From positions 2,272,001 to 2,336,000 of the forward strand of contig BSDZ01000019.1 of the NCBI GenBank assembly GCA_030268105.1: DNA of 64,000 nucleotides. The letters are read 5' to 3'. Shown piece after piece: positions 24,785-35,621 of the stretch (position 1 is the first letter of the stretch; each line of letters begins with the position of its first letter). Position numbers and translations under genes: made by a program. The notes beneath the pieces were generated by a model, which was not told the DNA's origin, ran no database searches, and saw only the letters and a program-made list of their open reading frames with translations. This DNA is from Volvox africanus (taxonomy: Eukaryota > Chlorophyta > Chlorophyceae > Chlamydomonadales > Volvocaceae).

Positions 24785-25955
24785 CTAATCCCACTGGTTG
24801 TCCTTGGCGTTGAAGGCTGCCTTTTCACAGGGGTTCTGCCTTGAATCCATTATGCCTGGTCTGTCCTTGCTGCAATCGCTCTCCCTATGCTTCGATCTGG
24901 CTCCAGTGCCTAGGGCTGCGCACCTTTGGGGCCTTGCGAGCCCATCCCTCGCCATGGCTTGCCGAACGGTGGTGCATAGTCCGGGACAACACCTCGCTGT
25001 GGGCTCCCGCGCTGTTTTGCAGCTGTCCCTCAGGAGCACAATTGCGTCTGCTGCTCAGGGCGAGAGGCTCGCTGGTACAGGACGTCGACGCCACTGCTGC
25101 AGCCGAGGGCGTTGCAGATGCTGATGGGGTCGACGGAAGGAGTGGATGTGGCAGCGGGAGGAAGAGGTTAGGCAAGGGGGCTGGAGCTATGGACTTGGTA
25201 CAATCGGGAAGGGCAAGCCACCGCGAGGGGAAATCGTTATCGTCTATAAGACGGGCGATAACTCGCTCACGTTTGGCGGGAAAATCGTGGCGCAGATGAT
25301 GCCAAAGGCAGTGGAAATATGACGCGTGTACATTTTGCCATGATGCGATCACCATGGCAAGCGTCAGTTCCGGGAGGTAAAAACCGCGTATCGACGGACC
25401 GAGAGCAGTGGGGGAGCTTGGGGAGGTGCTGCACGCAACGCCGTGGACGCTCGAACAGCGCAAGCGCGTGTGCTTGAGCAGCCGGACTGAACATTGTCCT
25501 GACATTCTGTACACGGACATCTGCACACCTGAGGAATTGTTGCGACTGTGCATGGGACGGGGAAGCGGCGCGGAAGACTCGGCGGTCTGCAAGGCGTGGA
25601 ATGAAAGGACCACGGGGCCAACATGAGTGATTGCGCACTTTAGGACTAACGGGCATCTGTTAAGGTTGGAGAAAGTCTGTTAACAATACAATCAATCTGC
25701 AAAAGAAGACCAAGGTAGTCGGCGCTGCTTGCAAGGGCAGGGCTTTCGGATACTGGGCACGACTACCTTTGGCAGCAAGGGTCCCACGTCCACATCGTCG
25801 ACAAAAGCAGGCGTCTGGCGTTGAGGCTGAGTTACAGGTGTTGCGCCGGAAGGAGCCTGGGGCGCCTCGTACTGGTAAAGGTGGTTCTCCAACGCACGAG
25901 ACCTGTGCTTGAAACCAAATTGCTTCTTGGCATCACAAGCATTATCCATTGACAT
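24785..25955 (-). CDS. unknown 79-residue protein
   Basis: There are two exons. Exon 1 (25955-25767, ATG with a second in-frame ATG at 25949) ends at CCA AAG|gtagtc. Exon 2 (24835-24785) follows acceptor ggcag and ends at TAG. The junction is in phase 0. The product begins MSMDNACDAKKQFGFKHRSR, contains a Pro/Gln-rich linker (YEAPQAPSGATPVTQPQRQ) and ends NPCEKAAFNAKDNQWD. It has no signal peptide, no membrane segment and no family I recognise. The extended composition suggests a structural or scaffold-bound small protein, but that is inference. Its stop lies only 98 bases before the RING gene ATG, which is unusually tight for separate genes. Confidence 0.45.
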
Positions 25956-26530
25956 TAGACTTTGTCCTACCTAGGTGTCGTTTCTTGGCATTCATCGGAG
26001 TCGCTTGCGAAGCACCGAAAGCACCGAATGAGCCATGCACAGCAGCGAGGCGGGTCCTCCGCACCCCGCGCTGCGCCGGCCATTCCCGCTTCCAAACCGT
26101 AAATTCGTCTGTACGCAATCTCCCGGTCAGCGTCTCTAACGTCCATTAGCCGAAGGCCACCTACGGGTGTTGCCCGGCACTCCGGAGCGCAAGGTTAAAC
26201 TCCTTGCTAAAGAAGGAAGCTTAGACGAGCAACTCGATAACCCAACAAAGCAAATAACCTAACTTTACGGCCTCATGGCATGAGGTTGCACGAGGAACTT
26301 GATGTAGGACAGGGGCCAACCGACAACGCAGCAAGACTTCCACGTTCCCCCAACAGCCATAGCCACCTCATCCCTTTAAGCTGATAGAACATCGTTATTT
26401 GAACTATTTATTTTGCTACGCGCCAGTTACATGGAAAACATTTAGATGTGCAATAATCAACTTGCTTCTACCGTTCAACAGGGGCTATCCTCTTAGTTCG
26501 GGGGGATTCCTGTGCAGAGATGAACTAAGG

Positions 26531-27660
26531 ATGACTGCTATGGATTTCACATTCCCGCGAATGATCTGCTGTTGTTGGACTCGGAGGCCAAGCACAGCGC
26601 CACCGAATATTTACACGTCCACGTGGTGAGCAATGCTACAATGTTTCAAGGCACAGCGTATTGCAGGACACAGCGTATTGCTCGCTCTTGGCAAGCCAAA
26701 CAAGTTTTCAGAAGGCGCTGTGGAACAGGACGAGGCCAAGAAAAGGACGCAAGATGTTGAACTATCTTTCGTGCCTAAATACGTATCTGCATTTTTAATT
26801 TAGAGGCAGGAGTCGAGAGCTTTGCTTAACTGACATCACTTCGCCAAACAACAATTACAGTTTGTGTGGTCCCGCCTGACATTTCTCCATGTTACTGCTG
26901 ATCTCATGCGTTAATACTTTTCACATAGACGATTGTGATTGTGGTTACAACCTCAAAAGAGCTCGTAAGGCCCGGACGAGCCTGTCGAGCCAGGAGGCTC
27001 ATAGGATTGCAGGGTCTAGCCCGAAAATTATCAAGGTGATGAACGCAAAACCAGATTGGAAAAACCTTTTATGTAAAATAACAGCGAAGGAAAAGTACAG
27101 TATAAGAAAGCTAACTCCTAACCACATTCAAGGAGCGCTTTAAGCGGATTCTATGGATAATTTGGACAGAACCAGTTCGTCATTCATTGACATTCTTGTC
27201 AGTATATGAGGGCTCGTCCCAGCCCCTAAGTAAAACCGGCACGCACTTCAACATAGGGGGGACATTCCATCACCAGGTGGTACTCATCTTCAACGGAATC
27301 AGCCTTATGACGAACACGACACCATCGCTGCTCTCTTGGACGACCATTAGGATGGTTTACCTCTAGTGCCCAAGCAACAAGACGGCAACGAAGCAAGGAT
27401 GTGCACTCTGCCATGGATAGAGCGGTGATTATACGTATGTATATTGGAGATCTGGTATTTTATACAACAGACAGGCAGGATGGAAAAGAGCTTATCCTGT
27501 ACACTGTCCTTCAAGTCTACTGCGAATCAGAAACCATTCTCTTTCGGTTCTGTTTTGGAGCCTACCCTACAGCGCCCAGTTTCACGGTCCCCATACCTTG
27601 CGAATGAAACTCTCGTCGCCCCCCTTTCCGAGACGACAAGATGAGAATATTGTTATCCAT
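26531..27660 (+). pseudogene. intron-containing coatomer zeta pseudogene
   Basis: It is a decayed copy of the minus-strand COPZ gene at 30078-31742. ATG 26531 and the following bases (atgactgctatggattt, then gttgttggactcggag) match COPZ exon 1 but are frameshifted. About 26690-26750 matches exon 2 (ggcaagcc, then cagaaggcgctgtggaac). 27440-27560 matches exon 3 (tatcctgtacactgtccttc; protein YIGDLVFYTTDRQDGKEL) and runs on into the parental intron (agcgcccagtttca). 27632-27660 resembles the start of exon 4 (gacaagatgagaa). Introns are retained, so it arose by DNA duplication. The later exons were not found. Confidence 0.85.
27226..27414 (-). mobile_element. non-LTR retrotransposon (LINE) 3' remnant
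   Basis: A 62-residue minus-strand frame carries RGRPREQRWCRVRHKADSVE, then DEYHLVMECPPY. This matches the zinc-knuckle-like tail found after the reverse transcriptase in many LINE ORF2 proteins (R.C..C...VEDE.H....CP.Y); the second Cys appears as Arg here. No reverse transcriptase core is present. It sits between the exon-2-like and exon-3-like parts of the COPZ pseudogene, in antisense. Confidence 0.6.
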
Positions 27661-30077
27661 TACCTTGTCCAACTTTCATTTTTTTGATATTTCTGAACGT
27701 TAGGGGCGTGGGGATGATAGCGGTGGAAGACGGCAGGGTGCACATCAATTCCCCATCGCACAGATTGCATGCCGCCACCAGCAGCATTGTTATGCTACCC
27801 AAGATGTGCGTCTCATTCTCCTGGTTGTGCGAATTCCATGTTGGTATAGCCACGGCCCAGTTCGCACCAGGTACTTAACAGAAAACCACAGGCTGATAAA
27901 CCACCTAAATGCCAATGTTACAAATGCAGTAGGATTAACTTATGATTGCCTGCCTTGCTCTGATTCAACCCTGCCTTGTGCTCCCTGCCGCAGCCGCTTC
28001 CACCAATTTTGCTGCTTTCAGGACTGCTGCCGATATCTCCTATGTTATCGGTGTTGCCGATGGAACCCAATGTTCTGCACCAAAACCGTCGTAACATAAT
28101 TAACCAAAACCCCCAGCCTTAACATGCAAACATGAAATCGTGGTGTATTAGCTGTGGTCCCCAGCCTACTGCAGCAGTTGCGGCTGCAGCCCTGATGGCC
28201 ATTCACGGCCAATTTCTATACCTGTTGCGCCCAGGCAAAGTTTACAGCGTATTGGGAATCATGTGGTGCAGGCAAGGCCATGGTGGTGTGAAGTCTGTGG
28301 TGCACAGATTTAAAGGGACAAGGGAGACTCGACGAACAGCGCTATGGAGAGCAGCAAGGGCGGCCTGTCACAGTAATGAAGGCATGCATTCCGCTCTTAC
28401 GTCCAGTCCACGACTCGCTGTGACCTCGGCTGTCGAACGGCACAGCAACCATCTAGTTGGGGTCGAAATGATCGCCTTCCTTGCGTTTCCGGTCAACCAT
28501 GCATTACATGTAACATTACCATGTAAAGTTATGGAACATTACCCTTGATGCGTTATTGGCGGGCACCTGAAGGCAGATCGGGATGTATGGTCTGTTCACA
28601 TGTATCACCGACCCTAAAGGCACAGGACATCATATAGGCAGCAATACGCTTACTCCTATCTGCACGAACACGCACGGTAAGTCGGAAATTTCCTATCCCT
28701 AGCCATGCCAACTACGGTGAACAGTACTGAATGTCTCTGCCGAGCTGGCTAAGAAATTCTATTGCGCGAGTTTCCGGACTACCGTAGCTTAGATGTGACT
28801 AGCATGCATGGCTATGCATCTGTATACTGTCTTACCGCCAGACAGTAGCACATGCCGCCCTGCTGAGCCTGCTACCATTTCCTTGAGGAGTCCTCACTAC
28901 CTTTATTTTCACGCACGGTAGGACCATACACGTACGTTTTATTACGCGCTGTCCTGTATGCTCGCCGTGTTTTTCAAGTCCCCTATGAAGCCTGTTTTGG
29001 CCCGCTTACGTCTGATCTGCCAGGTTTCTGCATCCGGAGAGTCAATGAGCTGAACATGCCTGAGACATAAAATGCAGTTACGCCATACGGGACTTAATTG
29101 GAAGAAACGGCTGGAACCCAAACTAGAATTTTAGAGTCACGTTCTTCAATGATAGTGATCTTCGTACGTTGCTTTATAAGTGACATATGTTATGTACATC
29201 TGCTGCTGCCAGTAGCGTCGCTTACGAGATCAAGTCCAAGACACGTAGCACCGTGCGACACGCCTTGACCAACTTTGGTTTAAAATCGCATATTTTAATT
29301 TCTACATTCAAGCGATCCAACGTCCTGTGATGTCTTGTCTAGTATGTTAGAAGGGAATTGAGGAGGACCCTGCTACACAATAAGAGGCGAGTTGTTTCCG
29401 TGCCACCACACATCACTTCACGAAAGTCAAGCGCACCAACGAGTTGTGCAGCTGCGCACTTCAGCTGTTTGGAGCTCCAACTTCTTAGTCCGATTACTAG
29501 TCACATCAAGCCCCGTTGTAGACGATTCCATAAGCATAAATGTGTACATACGTACATTTTGAAACCATATGAAGCATCTGAAGCTGTAACTTTAAAAAAT
29601 GAAGGGTTTTACAAATCACGCAACACATGATCCCGACGCGCCCATGCTAAGGCTCAGGCAGGCCCCTGATATCTGTAGCAACTTCTTAAGCCTCCTTGCC
29701 TCCGAAGCTACAGTAGGAATGCCTAGCTCCCATATCCAACCTGAATCACGGGACTGTGGATTTCCCATGGACAGCTGCCACGCGTTTTACGCTTGCCATC
29801 CCTGCCACCACCACAATCTCCAAAACACTTCCTGCAATCCCTTCAAGTGCCTCACCTCTTCACTGTCCACCACTGCGTCACAATGCCCACCCGAACTGCA
29901 AACCTATATTCCAGTGCGCAGCCCTGTCGGTTACTCCCCCCTTGACTTTATGCTGAGTGCGCCACGTCTTCAAGCAAGGCAAACAACAGCATCTGCCGCC
30001 CGATGTTGCGTGCAAGCACATGGCGTCTTCCTCCGGACGCGCTCTGCAGCACCGCAGCTGCTGGTAACAAGTTGCCC
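27661..30077. other. 3' flank of COPZ and spacer, no supported gene
   Basis: The stretch includes the presumed 3' UTR of COPZ. A minus-strand TGTAA (TTACA at 29609-29613) lies about 470 bases past its stop. A plus-strand frame at 28132-28548 (138 codons) starts with ATG but shows no coding bias or domain. I see no other feature. Confidence 0.4.
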
Positions 30078-31742
30078 TTACTTGAGCAGGGATCGCGCCA
30101 GGTGCTCCTTTGCTGAGGCAAGAGCCTTAGAAAACGTCTACAGTGGACAACGTAGCATTTGCAGTAACAAGTGCGTGAACATAATGGGAAGCGTGAAAGT
30201 GCAGAAATTGCATCCATGAATTTCGTCTAATTTGTTTGGCGGGACGCTGCTGAATGATACATTCCCGCGTGACTTTAGCTGTTCCCCGACCGTGCCTTCC
30301 GGCATCCGAACAGTCATCCGCTTACAAGATGATACTTTGCAATCCCGCCAGACGGCAACATCTAAACTGAATGCAACCCCCAATTGCATGTTAACTCCTA
30401 TTTCTAGTGTTTATGAAAGGTTAGGGCTCTGGCCATGCAAAAGATTCTAGTGGTGCACATAATATACGTTCATGGCACTAACCTGTCCACAAAATCTCAT
30501 TTCGTTTGTGTCTTATATACATGTGGAATGTTCACTGAAATGTCCAACGTCAATGTCCACGCACCAAGGAACAGCAAGGGTTGATGCCCTGTTAGCATTT
30601 CACAATCCGGCTTACCTGCTCCGTAATAGGCACTGGGGCTTGCTCTCCGTCCGCCCCACGCATTGTTACCCGCGAAGCGATCGTCGAAGGCTCCGTTTCC
30701 AGGATGATGCTGCGATGTCGGAAGAGGAAAAATACGTTCAAGCGTTATCTGTGCATGTTCCCTAAGCCCCATTCATTTGTGCAGAAACTAAACAAAAGCA
30801 GCTATAGGAAACTAGTCTTCCAAGGATTAATACGGGAAAGAGGCACCGATACCCCAAACCCACGCGAAAAACACCAGCCTGCCCCCCTCGCGAATAAACT
30901 GCGTGCTGAAAGCAAGATTTGCAGGTGACGAAGCCTAATTGGGTTTCCAAGATAAAATGTTGCCGATAGTTCGTAAAAGTGATGAGTTCCAGCACACGAG
31001 CCTTTGTGCCCAACCCCACCAACCCCCACTTCCACTCACCCGCCATCGATTATTTCATCAATTGCAAGTAGGACGAGGTCAAGGTTTTCAAGAACCGTCT
31101 TCTTCTCAACTTGTTGTCTGGGTAAAAAGGGTAACAAAGCTTTCACATGGTATGGGGGCCATGAAACTGGGCGCTGCGGGCTGCGCACCTCAAGAGGATG
31201 GTAACTGACTCATAGAAGGCTTGAAGGACAGTGTACAGGACAAGCTCGTTCTCATCCTGGTTGCCCGTCACATAGAACATCAGGTCCCCGACGTACTTGT
31301 ACACGACCACCACGTTATCGAACATAATGATCTCCGCTGCACAAGAGAAACCGCGACGACACAGAGACAAGTCGGACGAAATCACACAAGCTGTTACCCT
31401 GGCTTGGCAAAATGATCTCGGTGTCAGTTCTACAAGGTCTCAACTCTTGCCTCAAAATGAAATCGTATATGCAATTTTTGCAGCGAAAAATAACTAACCC
31501 TCTGCGCGTGCGTTAGTTCGACTCGTCTTGTTCCACAGCGCCTTCTCAAAGCTTGCCTGGCTTGCCACCGTCGACCTACAACACGCTCCAAATGATTGAT
31601 GTTCAAAAGTAGTTTAATCTAAACTAGTTGCTAGCTGTGCTCACCATTCGGGCGTGTAATATTTGACGGCGATGCGCTTGCCCTCCGAGTCCAATAAAAG
31701 CAAATTCTTCACAAGTGGGAGGGTGGGATCCATAGTAGCCAT
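30078..31742 (-). CDS. COPZ: coatomer subunit zeta
   Basis: This is the small, longin-fold subunit of the COPI coat. It pairs with gamma-COP in the F-subcomplex on Golgi-derived vesicles. Six exons: 31742-31645, 31575-31499, 31336-31189, 31117-31040, 30709-30616, 30137-30078. Phases and GT-AG sites are consistent throughout, giving 184 residues, the usual family size. Diagnostic segments in order: [20 protein letters not shown] (N-terminal strand), [96 protein letters not shown], and the C-terminal helix [15 protein letters not shown] before TAA. The ATG is at 31742, with a second in-frame ATG at 31733. It is divergent from the Mn-SOD gene, and a degenerate copy lies 3 kb downstream. Confidence 0.96.
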
Positions 31743-32083
31743 CCTATTACAGCCCTGCCCTCGCCAGGACTTCCCACAAAACTACGAGGGTGGCTTCTGT
31801 TGGACGAGAAGTAGGTAGGCCGCAAGCTGACTGATGATTACACTAATCTTTAACATTTAACGGGCGTGTAACAGATCGATATGTAGAAACGAAAAAGAAT
31901 TAACCCAGAACATGTACGAGGTTAGTTAGTTCAGCGGTTGGTAAGCATGGTGGTATAATTTTTAAAGCTGTTGTGACACTGGCACACCCGCATCTGTCAT
32001 CCAGGATTATCGACTGGGTTAGTGCGTGCTAGTTTGTCCCCGAAAGTAAGGGTTTCCTGTCTGCGTTACGATTTCCAGGCAAA
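31743..32083. promoter_or_regulatory. shared divergent promoter of COPZ and Mn-SOD
   Basis: Only 341 bases separate the two divergent ATGs, so both promoters and 5' UTRs must be here. A TATA-like ggtataatttttaaag at about 31950 faces the SOD gene. No specific operator is recognisable. Confidence 0.55.
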
Positions 32084-34306
32084 ATGCTGGCTCGCGGTCT
32101 TTTGGCTGTGGCTCGCGAAAGCTTTAGTGCAGTTCCGCGTATATCACGATCAATATCTACCGTTAAACTCCCGGATCTGCCATATGACTATGGCGCCCTG
32201 GAGCCATACATCTCAGGACAGATAATGGAGTTGCATCACACCAAGCATCATGCCGCATATGTGGCGAATCTCAACAAAGCTCTCGAGCAACAGGCTGAGG
32301 CAGAAGCCAAGGGTGATGTTTCCAAGGTTATCACCCTTCAAGGGGCCATAAAGTTCAACGGAGGTGGTAAGTCAAGTCGCTCGGATAACTCCAATAATCC
32401 CCCTTAACAAGAAGGATACATCGAACATATTTATCCAGGTCATATCAACCACGATATTTTCTGGACCAACCTGGTTCCGCCAAAGGTGTGAATGCCGTTC
32501 AGATATGAGTTGGATTTATAGGCAATCACAGGTTATTGAGGCGTCTCTTTCGTTTGAAACGGCCTGTAGGACTTTGAACCTCCATCTGGCGAACTGAAGG
32601 CTTTAATCGAGGGGCAGTGGAAGTCTCTGGACAACTTCATCAACATCTTCAACGCACAGACCGCCGCCGTGCAGGTTTGCCTGTCGCCATCTGTTATCAT
32701 CGTGCATATCCAGGGGGAAAGCAGCAGATCTTGGGACTGTGGTGGGGCTTACCAACGCTTCAGCGTATGTTTTGCCACAGATGAGCATGAATCCTAGCTG
32801 AGCATCGCCACGCAGGGGCTTCTGCGTCTTGCTTAGAGTGCCGACCGTAGCTTGTTGGCCCCTTGCGAGTGGAAGTCCTTTCAACATGATGGGGAAACTT
32901 CGGTTAGGATATCTTGCCTCGGAAAAGCGGCCATGTGGCAATGTGTAGCCTCAATGCACGAGAGCGCCATGTAGGACACTTAATCCCAGCAGTCGAAATT
33001 GTGAGCAAACCTACTTTTAGAACATTAAGGGATTGTATAGGTTGGTGTAGGTTCACGCAATAAGCCTGCAAGCATTTTGGTGAAGCACGACAAGACTGCT
33101 CGGGTGAGGAGGAGCCCAAGGAAGAGTGGGTTGCTGGGAGACGGAGGAGCCGAAGAGGCCTTTCGAGAGAGGCCCACGAGGCGATGTTGCCGCGATGGGA
33201 CTTGTGAAGTGATGTGATAGTGCTATACGTCAGTCAGATTGTATGTTCTCGCCATTTGTATGGCCAGGAGCACTTTGTACTAAGTCCGTGCATTAAACCA
33301 TATATTTGGGCATGAACGGCAAGAGTTCTATATCCGGTTCCGGGTGGCACGAACGAAATAATCATGGCTAACCAGTATAGCATTAGGGGTCTTCAGAAGG
33401 TGTCTGACGGACAAGCCCTGGAATAGAATTGATTGGGCAATAAGAGAATCCCTTGGAACGCGCATTGATTATACAGTTCCAGTCAGATGGATTCCTCCAA
33501 TAATTTGCCACGCGACGCCGTGAAAATACCAATGTTTCTTCCCATAACATTCCCCTCTTCCTTCATGTTCTGGTTATGGGAACAGGGCTCTGGATGGGGC
33601 TGGCTGGGCTACAACAAAGGCAGCGGGCGGCTGGAAATCACCGCCATGCCAAACCAGGACCCGCTTAGCATCACGGTGCGCACTGATGACCGGACTGGGC
33701 AACGATTTAGGAGGGATCCGTTACGAAGAGCCCTCGGTTGGAGGCTCTTGTAAAAGCATTTATATGTTGCACGCCATTCGATCTCTTCGGGGCACAGGGA
33801 TAGGACTTATGGCGGCCGGCTGACGGCTCTTACATGGCAGGCGTAATGCAGTATTCTGCCACCTTGGGATCCTGTTATTCATCTCGATTCAGGCAAGATT
33901 AGGAGCGTCCGAAAGCTCTTTCCTGTGATCAAACAATTACAGATTACGTTCAATTATGTTCAAATTACGTTCAGTGAAAAACCGGGTATCGGTTGTCTTG
34001 GGCTGGTATGTTCCGGTCGGTGAAATCCTGTCAAAATGTCATCCGTGTTTTGTCATGATGCCATGTTCCATGTTCCAGCGCCTCAAGCGCCAGATTGTGC
34101 TCTTTCCAACGTTTCAGGATTCGCCCTCGCTCTGACTCGTTTGACTCTCGCCTTCTTAGGGCCTGGTTCCGCTGCTAGGAGTAGATGTGTGGGAGCATGC
34201 CTACTACCTGCAGTACAAGAACGTAAGGCCCGACTACCTTAAGGCCATTTGGAACGTGGTGAACTGGAAGAATGTGGCAGACCGCCTGGCGGCCGCCAAG
34301 AAGTAA
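32084..34306 (+). CDS. SOD2: mitochondrial manganese superoxide dismutase
   Basis: The enzyme converts superoxide to oxygen and hydrogen peroxide in the mitochondrial matrix. Five exons (32084-32366, 32439-32485, 32570-32674, 33586-33675, 34160-34306) give 223 residues. Residues 1-27 are Arg/Ser/Ala-rich without acidic bases, as expected of a mitochondrial transit peptide. The mature part starts [14 protein letters not shown]. The four metal ligands are present: His51 ([13 protein letters not shown]), His99 (GHINHDIFW), Asp184 and His188 ([11 protein letters not shown]). GSGWGWL and the Gln in MPNQDPL are the signatures of the Mn rather than the Fe type. It ends ADRLAAAKK. The 911-base intron 3 and the 484-base intron 4 show no nested gene. 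Confidence 0.97.
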
Positions 34307-35561
34307 TTGGAGCTCTCAGATCCGCTGTCCGTAGGTGAAATCTGCAGCAATACAACAGCAGTCAGGGCATTGCCGGCAAGCGTTGGGTCGAAAGAACGGC
34401 AAGCCCCGGAACGGCAGCCTCCGCTCAGCGTATGCCTGGATGTCTGTTGATGCCATTGCGCGGCAGGATACTGGCCAGCAGGTCAGGACGGCGTGTGGGA
34501 AGCTGGTAAAGTTTGGGGATTAGGCGGAACACATCAGAGGACAGGAGGTATGCCCGTCGCGGCCAAAGCTGAAGGTCACGTAGCTCTTAGGTCATGATGG
34601 GTATCCTTACAATTCGGAAGGGGATGTCATGGCCGTAATAGAGGCACGATGGTCAATATGCCTGCTGATATTTCATCCGCGGTTGTACCAGAGGCATTCG
34701 AGGGGTGATGCCCTTCAAATTGTTTTGAAGCTCCGCCACTTTTTGTACGCATACAGCGGTGTATTAGTAACAATGTCCTTAAACGTAGGAGTACTTAGCA
34801 TATGAAGAATTCAACACACAGGTCAGTGTCCTTGCTTATGAGCATACCGTTCTTCGTTATTCTCCTATCGGAGCTGTTGAACGTTACAGTACGTGTAACA
34901 TCCATGTCCATGAGCAATGGGACATTTTTCCCCCCTGCTCCCATGTGCGGCATACCACAGCCTCATGAGACTGTTCCAGCCGGCTGCACTTATCCAATGA
35001 TGCAGATACTGAACCCAGCAGATTAGTGGCTATACGCCACACCAGATATTGAAGGTTAGTTGACGTGTCATCTGGCTCACAATTATTAAAGTTCTCTGGC
35101 GCCGAGGGGATGAGCCGTGAAATCATTCCTGGATTAATACTTCGCTTGAGGACGAAAAGCACGATACAAATGAACGTGCAACTCTGCACTGAAAGAACCG
35201 ATGTCAACGAAGACCGTATGCGGGTTCAGGACACTACATGTCACCTGTGACACAAATGTGATCATTATCCAATAAGCGCCTGACGAATATGCTTCAGGCA
35301 TCGACAGGCATTGTTTATCTCATCGATAGGCAGACCTGGAATATATGCATTCACTTCTCATCCGGACACAGACTTGGTATATTCATCTTAAGAACTCCAG
35401 ACATGTTTGAACTGGTTCCCGTACGTGCGATCTCTCAAGTATGTGAGGGGAATGCTATGTGACAAGGAAACGCATATTGCCAAATGTATCGCATGTCCTG
35501 CGTCAATCTACCCGTCAGTTTCAAGGGTGTGGTCCCTACTGGACAGCTCCACCACCATGTA
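34307..35561. other. convergent 3' region between SOD and FANCI-like gene
   Basis: The presumed 3' UTRs of both genes are here. A short plus-strand frame at 34802-35026 begins with a hydrophobic, signal-like segment but has no codon bias and no homology I recognise, so it is not called a gene. Confidence 0.4.
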
Positions 35562-35597
35562 CCCGGGCGGGCTACTGCCAGCAGTAGCCCGCCCGGG
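35562..35597. repeat. GC-rich perfect hairpin past the FANCI-like stop
   Basis: The arms CCCGGGCGGGCTACTG and CAGTAGCCCGCCCGGG are exact inverse complements around a 4-base loop (CCAG). It begins 25 bases beyond the minus-strand stop codon, so it would fold in that gene's 3' UTR. It may help transcription end or mRNA processing between two convergent genes. Confidence 0.9.
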
Positions 35598-35621
35598 CCG
35601 AAACATCACACCTTATTTTCG

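Noticed and set aside
24841..25626. Plus-strand frames with a vague F-box look (LRTFGALRAHPSPWLAERW, then DNTSLWAPAL)
   Set aside because: The match is only to a loose Leu/Trp pattern, no splice-consistent model was found, and the region is inside the intron of the minus-strand 79-residue gene.
29599..30219. A 206-codon plus-strand frame
   Set aside because: It is antisense to the last COPZ exon and its 3' UTR, with no coding bias or domain.
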